Notes: generated from the letters alone by a model not told the origin. Shown: positions 1-8,660, counted from the first letter of the stretch. The stretch is 64,000 nt of DNA from Methylocystis sp. L43 (GCF_015709525.1 NZ_JADNRA010000020.1:1-64000), one strand, 5' to 3'. Program-made: numbers and translations.

Positions 1-325
1 CTTGCGCGAAGCGGGCGATGACCGCGGCGTCGATCGGATCGGTCTTGGCGCGCCGACCAAGCGCCTGCGCAAAGTGACGCACCTGCGCCGGATTGACGAC
101 GACGATGGGCAGAGAGGCGGCGGCAAGCGCCGCAGCGACCACGGTCTCGAAGCCGCCGGTGGCTTCGAGCGCGATCAACGCGGGCGACAGCCCTTTTAGC
201 CGTTCGACGAGCTGCGCAACGCCTTCGCCATTACGCGCCACCATAAAGGCCGCGCCTTGCGGAAGCGCATGCACATCAAGCCGGTCTTTGGAAACATCGA
301 TCCCGACATATACAGCGTCCATCAT
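1..325 (-). mobile_element. IS110-family transposase, N-terminal part (cut by window edge)
   Basis: The minus strand reads from a double ATG at 325/322 to the window edge, giving about 108 residues. It opens with VGIDVSKDRLDVH, followed by LIALEATGGFE and later a KTDPIDAAVIARF stretch. These are the acidic motifs of the RuvC-like DEDD domain of IS110/IS1111 transposases, which catalyse site-specific movement of the element. The serine-containing C-terminal transposase_20 domain would lie outside the window. I cannot tell whether the element is intact. IS110 elements usually lack obvious terminal inverted repeats, and none is visible here. Family assignment is confident; activity is unknown. 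Confidence 0.85.
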
Positions 326-501
326 GTCCCGTCCTTGCCTAAGCGGGCTTCGCTTCGCGCGGCCCAAGCGACTGTTCGGGTTCGATGGAACGGCAGACGG
401 GCGGCCAAGCTGAGGAACGGGCTCGATCGCCCGAGGATGAGCCGGCGTCCCGTCCGCCACCGCAGCGGCAATGTTAGCCGATCCGGCACGGTTTAAGTTA
501 C

Positions 502-540
502 AAGGATGAGGGTGAGGAAACAATTCTTCACCCGATCGCC
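502..540. repeat. Dispersed intergenic repeat, copy 1 (second copy near 33225)
   Basis: This 39-bp segment between the transposase and parE is nearly the same as 33225-33264, including the GGATGAGGGTGAGGAA core and the TTCACCCGAT tail. It lies just downstream of the parE stop codon. It is probably the end of a larger palindromic intergenic repeat whose other arm is seen around 33 kb. The rest of 326-545 holds no gene that I can recognise. Confidence 0.6.
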
Positions 541-545
541 CTGAG

Positions 546-2588
546 CTAGATGTCCACGAGTTCCGTCGCGAACGCGGCGCGCTCCTGGATGAAGGCGAAG
601 CGCGCTTCCGGCCTGTTGCCCATCAGCCGCTCGACGCAGTCCGCGGTCTCCTCGCGGTCTTCCGGCTCCACGACGACTTTGAGAAGCGTGCGCTTGCTCG
701 GGTCCATCGTCGTTTCCTTGAGCTGAGCCGCACTCATCTCGCCCAGCCCCTTGAAGCGGCCGGTCTCGATTTTTCCCTTCCCGGTCAGTTCCTTGGCGAT
801 CAATTCCTCGCGATGTTCATTGTCGCGCGCATAGACGGTCTTCGCGCCTTGCGTCAGCTTGTAGAGCGGCGGCTGCGCCAGATAGAGATGGCCGTTCTCG
901 ATGAGGCGCGGCATCTGCCGATAGAAGAAGGTGATGAGCAGCGAGGCGATGTGCGCGCCGTCGACGTCGGCGTCGGTCATCACGATCACCTTCTCGTAGC
1001 GCAGATCCTCATCGCGGTAATGCGCGCCCAGTCCGCAGCCGAGCGCCTGGGTGAGATCGGCGAGCTGCTGATTGGCGAGGAGCTTGTCCTTCGTCGCCGA
1101 GGCGACGTTCAAAATCTTGCCACGCAGCGGCAAAATGGCCTGCGTCGTGCGGTTGCGCGCCTCCTTCGCCGAGCCGCCGGCGGAGTCGCCTTCGACGATG
1201 AACAGCTCCGAGCCCTGCGCCGAATTATTCGTGCAGTCGACGAGCTTGCCGGGCAGCCGCAGCTTGCGGGTCGCGGTCTTGCGGGCGATGTCCTTCTCGG
1301 CGCGGCGGCGCAGGCGCTCCTCGGCGCGCTCCACGGCGAAATCCAACAGCTTATTGGCCTGCGAGGGGGCGCCGGCGAGCCAATGGTCGAAGGCGTCGCG
1401 CACCGCGCTCTCGACGATGCGCGCCGCCTCGGCGCTCATCAGCCGGCTTTTGTTCTGGCCCTGGAATTCCGGCTCGCGCATGAAGACCGAGATCATCGCG
1501 GCCGACTGGCCCATGAGATCGTCGGCGCCGATGTCCTTGGCGCGCTTCGCCTGTCCGACCCGCTCGGCGTGATCCTTGAGCGCCTTTAGGAGCGCGGCGC
1601 GAAACCCCGCCTCATGCGTGCCGCCGTCCGGCGTCGGAATCGTGTTGCAATAGGAGTGGACGAAGCCGTCATCCTCGGCGAACCAGGAGACCGCCCATTC
1701 GAGCGAACCGTGCCCGCCTTCGCGCGTGATCTTGCCGACAAAGGGCTGGTCGGTGACAAGCGCCTTGCCGTGGATCTCGCGCGCCAGATAATCCTTCAGG
1801 CCGCCGGGAAAGCGCAGCACCGCCTCATGCGGCGTATCGGCGCCAGGCTCGATCAGCGAAGGATCGCAGCGCCAGCGGATTTCGACGCCGCCGAAGAGAT
1901 AGGCCTTGGAGCGCGACATGCGGAAGAGCCGCGCCGGCTTCCAATGCGCGCCGGCGCCGAAAATCTGCGCGTCGGGCTTGAAGCGCACCTTGGTGCCGCG
2001 CCGATTGTTGACGCGGCCAAGCGTCTCGAGCTTGCCGAGCGGCAAGCCGCGCGAAAACTCCTGGCGGTAAAGTTGGCCGGCGATCGCCACTTCGACTTCA
2101 AGCTTTTCGGCCAACGCATTGACGACGGAAACGCCGACGCCGTGCAGGCCGCCCGAGGTCTGATAGGCGCCTGAATCGAACTTGCCGCCCGCGTGGAGCG
2201 TGGTCATCACCACTTCCAGCGCCGACTTCTTGGGAAATTTCGGATGGGACTCGACCGGAATGCCGCGGCCATTGTCGATGACCGTGAGCCAGCCCTCCGT
2301 TTCGAGCGTCACTTCGATGAAGGTCGCATGGCCGGCCACGGCCTCGTCCATGGCGTTATCGAGCACCTCGGCGAAGAGGTGATGCATCGCCGCCTCATCG
2401 GTGCCGCCGATATACATGCCGGGGCGCCGGCGGACGGGCTCGAGCCCCTCCAGCACTTCGATGGAGGCGGCGGAATATTCCGCCGGCCCGCGCTTCGGGG
2501 CGGGTTTCGACGCGGGCGCCTTGCGCGGCGCGCCGCTGAACAGATCGGGTTTTGAAGCCATGAGCGATCTTAGCGCGATTCGCGACAA
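546..2588 (-). CDS. parE: DNA topoisomerase IV subunit B
   Basis: ParE is the ATPase subunit of topoisomerase IV, which decatenates daughter chromosomes with ParC. The product is up to 680 residues. The N-terminal GHKL ATPase region is seen in LEGLEPVRRRPGMYIGGTDE and the VLDNAMDEA helix. The TOPRIM domain carries EGDSAGGSAK near residue 465 and DADVDGAH near residue 538, and the protein ends with the usual ERLMGNRPEAR region. ParE is preferred over GyrB because of the shorter length, the lack of a GyrB insertion and the N-terminal extension typical of alphaproteobacterial ParE. An internal ATG at 2561 (MASKPDLFSG) is an equally plausible start. The gene stands alone here; parC is not in the window. 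Confidence 0.95.
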   Translation of the reverse strand: MSRIALRSLMASKPDLFSGAPRKAPASKPAPKRGPAEYSAASIEVLEGLEPVRRRPGMYIGGTDEAAMHHLFAEVLDNAMDEAVAGHATFIEVTLETEGWLTVIDNGRGIPVESHPKFPKKSALEVVMTTLHAGGKFDSGAYQTSGGLHGVGVSVVNALAEKLEVEVAIAGQLYRQEFSRGLPLGKLETLGRVNNRRGTKVRFKPDAQIFGAGAHWKPARLFRMSRSKAYLFGGVEIRWRCDPSLIEPGADTPHEAVLRFPGGLKDYLAREIHGKALVTDQPFVGKITREGGHGSLEWAVSWFAEDDGFVHSYCNTIPTPDGGTHEAGFRAALLKALKDHAERVGQAKRAKDIGADDLMGQSAAMISVFMREPEFQGQNKSRLMSAEAARIVESAVRDAFDHWLAGAPSQANKLLDFAVERAEERLRRRAEKDIARKTATRKLRLPGKLVDCTNNSAQGSELFIVEGDSAGGSAKEARNRTTQAILPLRGKILNVASATKDKLLANQQLADLTQALGCGLGAHYRDEDLRYEKVIVMTDADVDGAHIASLLITFFYRQMPRLIENGHLYLAQPPLYKLTQGAKTVYARDNEHREELIAKELTGKGKIETGRFKGLGEMSAAQLKETTMDPSKRTLLKVVVEPEDREETADCVERLMGNRPEARFAFIQERAAFATELVDI

Positions 2589-2754
2589 GGTGGGTCGGTT
2601 CGGCGCACGCGCATTCGCGTGGCCGACATAGGGAATTCACAAAAAAGGCAGACGAGGCTTGCGCTTGTCGCACAGGCGGCACTGAGGCATGCTCGGACCC
2701 GGCTAAATACTCACTTAAGGATTTTTGCTCAACCGAAAAAATTGGAGCTCATCC

Positions 2755-4305
2755 ATGGCGCACGACGAAGCATTAGCCGTGTACGAGGTCACCCCTCCAC
2801 CTGCCGCCGTAGCTTTCACGCCCGCTTTCTTCGTCGAAAGCACAGCGCCCGACAATATCGACGACAAGGAAAGCGCTCCGTCAACTCCTGAAAATTGCGA
2901 ATCTTCGGACATCGAAAAGATCGTCAAGGTATTGGCCAAACAGGAGAAGCCTAAACTCCTGATTACCGTCCACGGCTTCAACACGCCGCGAAAGAAAGTT
3001 CTTGAAACTTTCAAAGAATCTTTCATCGCGTTGAACGACGACGATGAGCTCAAAAACCGCGGCCTCGTTTGCATCGGTTATCGTTGGCCGTCGGAAGCGA
3101 TGGGAACCCCTTGGCGAAGCGGTTTGAACGCCGCGCCATTATTCCTCCTTGGCATTCTCTTCGTCTCGCTCGCCGCCGTATATCTCGTGAACTTCTCTTT
3201 CGAAATTTGCGACTGGTGGAAGCTCACGCGCGTCGTCGTGACGGCCGTGACGGCGGCGATGGCCGTCATTCCCCTCACCCTTTTTGGCTTGCGGCTCATC
3301 GTCTATTTTCGTGACGGCTTCCGGGCGACGAATTACGGCGTGCCGGACCTCGTCAATCTTATCCGAGACATCGACGACAGACTTCCCAAACGGCCGAACG
3401 ATGACCCCGACGATCTTATCGGAAGGGTTGAGCTGTCTTTTATCGGCCATAGCATGGGCGGCTTCGTCGTCACCAACGCCGTGCGCATTCTCTCCGACGT
3501 GTTTTCCCCACTCGCGATCGCCGCCATGCGCCATGGCCCGGAGACGCTCGGAAGCGACGAGGAGCGCAGGCAGCGCGAGCTCAGATCGAAAATTGGAAAG
3601 AATTTTGTGTTACGCCGCCTCGTTCTCGTCTCGCCCGATATTCCCTCGGAGGTGCTGCTGTCGGGTCGAAGCAATGCGCTGCATTCGTCGCTGATCCGCT
3701 TTCAGGAGGCCCATCTTTTTTCCAACGAAGGCGACGAAGTTTTGCGCGACATTTCGACGGCGGCGAATTTCTTCTCGCTGCCGACGAAGAGCCGCAGGTT
3801 CGGCTATCGGCTCGGCAATGTCGGCGTGCTGACCGGCTGGGGACTTTCCGAACAGCTGACGCTCGGCAATCTGCGCGTCGGCGCGTGCACCCTTTACGAG
3901 CTTTACGCTGAACTCGACGCCGTGCAGTCGGAAGAGTCATTCGCTCAACGGCTGACCTATTTCGACTGCACCGACAGCATCGACGCCGAGGGCCGTGGGG
4001 TGGTGACCGACGCCGCGCCTGGCGTATCGCCGAACTTATCCTGGCTTGGACATCTGCGCCTGCTGTGGGTCTATGTCAGAGGCGAGGTTGACGTCCACTC
4101 CGGCTATTTCCTGAAGCCCAGCCTCGTGCGCGCGCTGATTTATCGCTTCGCCGCCATCGGCTATGGCGACGCGGAGAAGCTTTACGGCGGTCTCGGAGCG
4201 CTAAGCGCGGAATGTGAAAAATATCAGATCAAGGCGCTGAAGCCGGGCCAGCGCAGCGTCGCGGCCGCTGCGGCGGAAGACGCGAAAGCAGCCGCCTCGC
4301 CATGA
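2755..4305 (+). CDS. Membrane-associated alpha/beta hydrolase (lipase-like)
   Basis: The product is about 516 residues. LLITVHGFNTPRKK near residue 65 looks like the oxyanion-hole strand of an alpha/beta hydrolase, and FIGHSMGGFVV near residue 230 is the GxSxG nucleophile elbow. Two hydrophobic segments at roughly residues 128-150 and 160-186 lie between these motifs, so the enzyme is probably anchored in the inner membrane. I chose the ATG at 2755 because GGAG lies just upstream; an in-frame ATG at 2725 has no such site. The stop overlaps the start of the next gene in ATGA, so the two are translationally coupled. The substrate is unknown; the Asp and His of the triad cannot be assigned by eye. 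Confidence 0.75.
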   Translation: MAHDEALAVYEVTPPPAAVAFTPAFFVESTAPDNIDDKESAPSTPENCESSDIEKIVKVLAKQEKPKLLITVHGFNTPRKKVLETFKESFIALNDDDELKNRGLVCIGYRWPSEAMGTPWRSGLNAAPLFLLGILFVSLAAVYLVNFSFEICDWWKLTRVVVTAVTAAMAVIPLTLFGLRLIVYFRDGFRATNYGVPDLVNLIRDIDDRLPKRPNDDPDDLIGRVELSFIGHSMGGFVVTNAVRILSDVFSPLAIAAMRHGPETLGSDEERRQRELRSKIGKNFVLRRLVLVSPDIPSEVLLSGRSNALHSSLIRFQEAHLFSNEGDEVLRDISTAANFFSLPTKSRRFGYRLGNVGVLTGWGLSEQLTLGNLRVGACTLYELYAELDAVQSEESFAQRLTYFDCTDSIDAEGRGVVTDAAPGVSPNLSWLGHLRLLWVYVRGEVDVHSGYFLKPSLVRALIYRFAAIGYGDAEKLYGGLGALSAECEKYQIKALKPGQRSVAAAAAEDAKAAASP

Positions 4306-4787
4306 TCGGCCTCATCGTCGCCCTCTTGAGCGTGCTGCTGCCGCTGGCGCATCTCGCGCTCAGCAAGACGCCGATGACTCGCGCGCGCGTGGTTCGCGTG
4401 CTGCTGCTTTACGCGCTGGTTCTCGACGTCGGCGTCATCGGCCTGCCGCTCGGCTTCGTCCCGCATGTCTTCTTCCCCGATCAGACGGCGCGCAGCATCG
4501 GCTGGGCGCCGGGCAGCCCGTTCCAGTTCGAAGTCGGCGTTCACGACGGCGCCTGGGGCGTTCTGGGTTTTCTCTGCATTTGGATCCGCGGCGCCTTTTG
4601 GCTCGCCACCGGACTTGGATGGTCGTTGTTCATGCTCGGGGCGACCTATGGGCACATCGAGCAAACGCTTCGCGCCGGCGATTATGCGCCCTACAACTTT
4701 TTGACGATTTTCTCCGACGGCTTTATCGCGTTCTGGCTGCTCCTGCTGCTCTATCTCCGCCATCGCTGGAACGCGGAGAAAGCCTAG
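4302..4787 (+). CDS. Small integral membrane protein (DUF6790-like)
   Basis: This 161-residue protein has about four hydrophobic segments: the N-terminal LIVALLSVLLPLAHLAL, a second near residues 35-55, a third near 85-115 and a last one near 140-155. The pattern resembles the DUF6790 family of unknown function, recalled from memory and not checked. Its ATG overlaps the TGA of the upstream hydrolase, so both products are probably made together. A role as membrane partner of the hydrolase is an inference from this coupling alone. Confidence 0.65.
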   Translation: MIGLIVALLSVLLPLAHLALSKTPMTRARVVRVLLLYALVLDVGVIGLPLGFVPHVFFPDQTARSIGWAPGSPFQFEVGVHDGAWGVLGFLCIWIRGAFWLATGLGWSLFMLGATYGHIEQTLRAGDYAPYNFLTIFSDGFIAFWLLLLLYLRHRWNAEKA

Positions 4788-4848
4788 GCGCAGATGGATG
4801 GCCGCGCCGATTCGCGCATGCGGCGACTGAATGCCGTCAGAGGGTGAG

Positions 4849-5592
4849 ATGGAAACGAAGGTCGATGAAATCGCCGAGCGCATCTATCGCCTGTCGACGT
4901 TCGTGCCGGAGATCGCGGCGCCGGCCGGTTTCACCTTCAACCAGTTCCTCATCGACGCCGACGAGCCGCTGCTGTTTCACTGCGGGCCACGTGCGCTGTT
5001 TGCGAGCGTATCGAAGGCCTTGGGCGCGATCATGCCGATCGGACGGCTGCGCTGGATTTCCTTCGGCCATGTCGAAGCCGATGAATGCGGCGCGATGAAT
5101 CTCTGGCTCGCCGCCGCGCCGCAGGCGCAGGTCGTTCACGGCCAGACCGCCTGCATGGTGTCGCTGAACGATCTCGCCGACCGGCCGCCGCGCGCTCTAG
5201 GCAATGGCGAGATCATGGACATCGGCGGAAGGCGCGTGCGCTACATTGATACGCCGCATGTGCCGCATGCGTGGGAATCGGGGCTGATCTATGAGGAGAC
5301 GACCCACACGCTCTTTTGCGGCGATCTCCTCACGCAAATCGGTCAGGGGCCGGCCATCACGCGCGACAGCGTGCTCGAAGCGGCGATGACGGCGGAGAAC
5401 GCCTTTCAGGCCACGTCGCTGACGCCGATGACCGGCCCGACGATCCGCCTGCTCGCGGCGCTGGAGCCCCGCCGTGTCGCGGTGATGCACGGCTCCAGTT
5501 TCGAAGGCGACTGCGCCGCCCTGCTCTCGCAGCTCGCGGATTTTTATGACGCGGCGCTTGCAGCGAAAAGTTCGCGCTCACCCTCCCCTTGA
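4849..5592 (+). CDS. MBL-fold metallo-hydrolase of flavodiiron (ODP) type
   Basis: The 247-residue product carries FGHVEADECGAMN, a variant of the HxExDx diiron motif of flavodiiron-protein beta-lactamase domains, then VVHGQTAC, YIDTPHVPH, LFCGDLLTQIG and VMHGSSFEGD as further metal-ligand positions. It has no flavodoxin or rubredoxin domain, so it would be a stand-alone ODP-like domain. Related proteins reduce O2 or NO or act as sensors, but the activity here is unknown. The ATG at 4849 follows AGAGGG at a good distance; the ATG at 4831 does not. The last residues (SPSP) and the TGA stop are encoded inside a dispersed repeat that starts at 5577, so the native C-terminus may have been altered. 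Confidence 0.75.
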   Translation: METKVDEIAERIYRLSTFVPEIAAPAGFTFNQFLIDADEPLLFHCGPRALFASVSKALGAIMPIGRLRWISFGHVEADECGAMNLWLAAAPQAQVVHGQTACMVSLNDLADRPPRALGNGEIMDIGGRRVRYIDTPHVPHAWESGLIYEETTHTLFCGDLLTQIGQGPAITRDSVLEAAMTAENAFQATSLTPMTGPTIRLLAALEPRRVAVMHGSSFEGDCAALLSQLADFYDAALAAKSSRSPSP

Positions 5593-5632
5593 GGGGGAGG
5601 GTCGCATTGCGCAGCAATGCGGGGTGGGGTGA
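5577..5632 (+). repeat. 56-bp dispersed repeat, copy A
   Basis: This copy and 6081-6136 differ at a single base over 56 bp. Both open with CTCACCCTCCCCTTGAGG and carry the short palindrome GCATTGCGCAGCAATGC (GCGAAGC in the other copy). It supplies the stop codon of the MBL-fold gene. Confidence 0.85.
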
Positions 5633-5700
5633 TACTGGGATGAATCCGTCAACAGGCGCGCGTCGAGCCGTCCGCTTAACGACGATCCTTTACGATGCGG

Positions 5701-5753
5701 CTCCACCCCACCCCGGCGCTGCGCACCGACCCTCCCCCTCAAGGGGAGGGTGG
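5701..5753 (-). repeat. 56-bp dispersed repeat, inverted divergent copy B
   Basis: This is an inverted, less conserved copy of the repeat at 5577 and 6081. It shares the CCCTCCCCTTGAGGGGGAGGGT core when read on the minus strand. It supplies the stop codon of the decayed DUF559 gene. Copies A and B therefore form a large inverted repeat in the gap between two convergent reading frames. Confidence 0.75.
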
Positions 5754-6040
5754 GTAAAGCGCCGTATGGATCGTGTCCAACACGCCATCGATATTGTCGA
5801 AGACGTCTGCGTTCCAGAAACGAAGAACACGGTAGCCCTCGTTGTCCAGCCAAGCCGTGCGCGCAGCGAGACGAAATCGACGACATACGGGCCGATGGGC
5901 GCCTGACGACGAAAATGCGTCTTGACGAGCGGCACGCGGTCGAGCGCGCGCCACAGGCGATCTTCGGCGCTGGTCGCATTGGCGCGAAGTCGTTTTGCGT
6001 TGGCGCGACGAAAGCCGCTAAGCCCGTCATTAGTTTTCAT
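5739..6040 (-). pseudogene. DUF559 endonuclease-domain protein, internally deleted and frameshifted
   Basis: From the ATG at 6040 (preceded by GAGG) the minus strand reads an N-terminal part ending in FRRQAPIGPYVVDFVSLRAR. This is the start of a DUF559 domain, a small PD-(D/E)XK nuclease related to Vsr. The next part expected in the family, with the catalytic Asp and the Gln-x-x block, is missing. The sequence then continues in another frame as RTAWLDNEGYRVLRFWNADV and ends TALYPPSP, which is the normal end of the domain. The junction is near 5860. The gene therefore suffered an internal deletion with a frameshift. The stop codon lies in repeat copy B. Decay seems clear; a sequencing error could not explain the missing core. 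Confidence 0.8.
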
Positions 6041-6080
6041 CGAGCCTCATTCTTACGCTTCTTTGGGCAAAGGGCGTAAC

Positions 6081-6136
6081 CTCACCCTCCCCTTGAGGGG
6101 GAGGGTCGCATTGCGAAGCAATGCGGGGTGGGGTGA
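6081..6136 (+). repeat. 56-bp dispersed repeat, copy C
   Basis: This copy has 55 of 56 bases in common with 5577-5632 and lies between the DUF559 remnant and the ABC-transporter operon. The three copies within about 560 bp bracket the decayed gene on both sides. Confidence 0.85.
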
Positions 6137-6203
6137 AGGCGCAAACGCATCGACGCCATGTCCATCCTGGGGTAAGACATTCAGCCAAAACTGTAAGGAA
6201 AAC

Positions 6204-7184
6204 ATGCAACGCTTCTTCGTCGCTCTCGCCGCCGGTCTCGCCAGCGTCTGCCTCCTCGCCGCGCCGGCGCAGGCTGAAAAACTGCGCATCGCGCTGCAGA
6301 AAACCGGCACGCTCGGCTGGGAACTTGCCGTCGCTAAGGCGTTCGGCCTCGACAAGGAGGCGAAGCTCGACATCGACGCCACCGAACTCGCCTCGACCGA
6401 CGCCGGCAAGATCGCCATCCAGGGCGGCGGCGCCGACCTCATCCTCTCCGATTGGCTGTGGGTCGCCCGCCAGCGCGCGCAGGGCGCGAAGCTGACCTTT
6501 TATCCGCATTCGTCGGCGATCGGCGCGGTGATGACCAAGAACCCCGCGATCAAAAGCGTCAAGGATCTCGCCGGCAAGACGCTTGGCGTCGCCGGCGGGC
6601 CGCTCGACAAGAGCTGGCTCATGCTTAAGGCCTATGCGCTGAAGAACGGCGTCGATCTCGACAAGTCCGCAACCGTGCTCTACGGCGCGCCGCCGCTCAT
6701 CGCCGAAAAGGCGCTGCAAGGCGAGATCGACGCGGCGCTCGAATTCTGGAATTTCGCCGCCGATCTTGAAGCGCAAGGCTTCACACGCGCCGTCGAACTC
6801 GCCGATGTCGAACGCGCGCTCGGCGCCACGGGCGACGTCGTCGTGACCGGCTATGTCTTCGACGAAGGCTTCGCAGGCAAGAACAGGGACGCGCTCGCGC
6901 GCTTCTTCGCGATGAGCAGGAAAGCTAAGGAGCTGATCGCCACGTCTGACAAGGCCTGGGCCGCCGCCGCGCAGCGGCTTCGCGGCAAGGACGCCAGGAC
7001 GCTCGAGATTTACCGCAAGCGCTATGTCGCCGGCGCGCCGAAACGCTCGATTGCGCAGGAGGAGACCGACGCGCGCACGCTCTATGGCGCGCTCGCCGCG
7101 CTGGGCGGCGAAAAGCTCGTCGGCCCGAGCCAGACGCTTGATCCGGGGACCTTCTACAAGGGCGCCGAGGTCAAGCCGCATTGA
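6204..7184 (+). CDS. ABC transporter periplasmic substrate-binding protein, NitT/TauT type
   Basis: The 326-residue product starts with a signal peptide (MQRFFVALAAGL to about the AQA at residue 23). The mature part has the LRIALQKTGTLGWELAVAKAFGL opening, a LILSDWLWVARQRAQG segment and a KSVKDLAGKTLGVAGG block, as in SsuA/NrtA/TauA-like binding proteins. It would deliver a small anion or organic ligand to the permease and ATPase encoded next. The ATG at 6204 is chosen because AAGGA precedes it and the signal peptide begins there; the frame is open further upstream but runs through a repeat. Its stop overlaps the TTG start of the permease gene. The ligand is not evident; sulfonates, nitrate and thiamine precursors are all possible. 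Confidence 0.85.
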   Translation: MQRFFVALAAGLASVCLLAAPAQAEKLRIALQKTGTLGWELAVAKAFGLDKEAKLDIDATELASTDAGKIAIQGGGADLILSDWLWVARQRAQGAKLTFYPHSSAIGAVMTKNPAIKSVKDLAGKTLGVAGGPLDKSWLMLKAYALKNGVDLDKSATVLYGAPPLIAEKALQGEIDAALEFWNFAADLEAQGFTRAVELADVERALGATGDVVVTGYVFDEGFAGKNRDALARFFAMSRKAKELIATSDKAWAAAAQRLRGKDARTLEIYRKRYVAGAPKRSIAQEETDARTLYGALAALGGEKLVGPSQTLDPGTFYKGAEVKPH

Positions 7185-7936
7185 TCCGTTTCATCTCGCT
7201 TGCGGCTCTGCTTCTGCTTTGGCAAATCGGCGCATGGCTTTCCGATCCGCGCCGAATTCCGGGACCGATGGCCGTTTTCGAGAAGATTTATGAAGAGGCG
7301 GTCTCCGGCGCGCTGTTCTCCAATCTCGCGGTCACGCTGGCGCGCGTCGTCGCCGCCTTCGCGCTCGCCATGAGTTTCGGCGCGGCGATCGGCTATGTCA
7401 TGGGTCGCAACAAGCTCGCCGACCGGCTGCTCGATCCCTGGCTGGTCACGCTGCTCAATCTGCCGGCGCTGGTCGTCATCGTCCTCGCCTATGTCTGGGC
7501 CGGCCTCACCGAAGTCGCCGCGATCGGCGCCGTCGCGCTCAACAAGCTGCCTAACGCCATCGTCGTCGTGCGCGAAGGCGCACGGGCGCTTGATCCGCAT
7601 CTTGAGGACATGGCGGAGGTCTTCCGATTTTCGCCCGCCGCGCGTCTGAAGCATCTCATCCTGCCGCAGCTCGCGCCCTATCTTGCGGCGGCGACGCGCT
7701 CCGGCCTGTCGCTCGTCTGGAAAATCGTTCTCGTCGTCGAACTGCTGGGGCGCTCAAACGGCGTCGGTTTCGAAATCAACATGGCCTTTCAGCTCTTTGA
7801 CATGAAGCTTCTGCTTGCTTACGCGCTTCCCTTCGTCGCGCTGATGCTCGGCGTCGAAACGATTCTGGTGCAGCCTCTTGAACGACACGTCTCCCGCTGG
7901 CGGCGCGGCGTCTCTCGACGTCTCGATCGCGTCTAA
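7181..7936 (+). CDS. ABC transporter permease, NitT/TauT type
   Basis: This 251-residue BinPDT-type permease spans the inner membrane with about six hydrophobic segments. The EAA loop is seen in EDMAEVFRFSPAARLKHLILPQLAPYL near residues 145-170, which contacts the ATPase. It starts with TTG inside the stop of the binding-protein gene (TTGA overlap), so its translation is coupled. It ends 59 nt inside the ATPase gene. The three genes form one importer operon with very tight packing. Confidence 0.9.
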   Translation: MIRFISLAALLLLWQIGAWLSDPRRIPGPMAVFEKIYEEAVSGALFSNLAVTLARVVAAFALAMSFGAAIGYVMGRNKLADRLLDPWLVTLLNLPALVVIVLAYVWAGLTEVAAIGAVALNKLPNAIVVVREGARALDPHLEDMAEVFRFSPAARLKHLILPQLAPYLAAATRSGLSLVWKIVLVVELLGRSNGVGFEINMAFQLFDMKLLLAYALPFVALMLGVETILVQPLERHVSRWRRGVSRRLDRV

Positions 7937-8642
7937 GGATTATCATTCCGCCAGCGGTCGGCCGCTTCGCGCGCTGGAGGGGCTGCGGCTGACGCTGCCC
8001 GCGGGACAGGCGGGCGCGGTCGTCGGCCCTTCCGGCTGCGGCAAGACGACTCTGCTGCGCCTCATCGCCGGACTCGACAAGGACTATTTCGGAACGATCG
8101 TCCTGCCCGAACACGGCCGACTTGGCATGGTCTTTCAGGAGCCGCGATTGCTGCCCTGGCGCAGCGTCATAGACAATATCCGCGTCGCCGCGCCGCAAGC
8201 GCCCGAAGACGACATCGCCGCGCTTCTCGACGAACTCGGTCTCGCCGAGCACGCGGCGCATTTCCCGCGCGAACTTTCGCTCGGCCTCGCGCGGCGCGTC
8301 GCGCTTGCGCGGGCGCTCGCCGTCAAGCCGGACCTGCTGCTGCTGGACGAACCGCTGGTTTCGCTTGACGCGGCGCTTGCCCGAGATCTGCGCGAGATGA
8401 TCGCAAGGCTCATCGACGAGCGGCGCATCACCACGCTGATCGTGACGCACGATCTGCGCGAGGCGATTGCGCTTGGAGACAGACTGTTCCTGTTGTCGGC
8501 GCGTCCCGCGCATGTCGTCGCCACGATCGATGTGCCGGCGCCGCGAAGGACGTTGGCGAAAGAGACGGCGGAAAGGCTTGAAGCGCAGGCGAGAGACGCG
8601 CTTGCCGCGGCGCACGCCGGGTCGCAGCCGGGACATCCTTAG
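7878..8642 (+). CDS. ABC transporter ATP-binding protein, NitT/TauT type
   Basis: The 254-residue ATPase has Walker A GPSGCGKTT near residue 50, the Q-loop in MVFQEPRLLPW, Walker B LLLLDEPLVSLD, and the H-loop in LIVTHDLREA. The signature motif is unusual: FPRELSLGLARRVALARAL replaces the LSGGQ consensus. It starts with TTG at 7878, 59 nt upstream of the permease stop, so the two reading frames overlap. It energises the importer of the preceding two genes. Confidence 0.9.
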   Translation: MNDTSPAGGAASLDVSIASKDYHSASGRPLRALEGLRLTLPAGQAGAVVGPSGCGKTTLLRLIAGLDKDYFGTIVLPEHGRLGMVFQEPRLLPWRSVIDNIRVAAPQAPEDDIAALLDELGLAEHAAHFPRELSLGLARRVALARALAVKPDLLLLDEPLVSLDAALARDLREMIARLIDERRITTLIVTHDLREAIALGDRLFLLSARPAHVVATIDVPAPRRTLAKETAERLEAQARDALAAAHAGSQPGHP

Positions 8643-8660
8643 CGCTCGAGCGTGTCCTGC

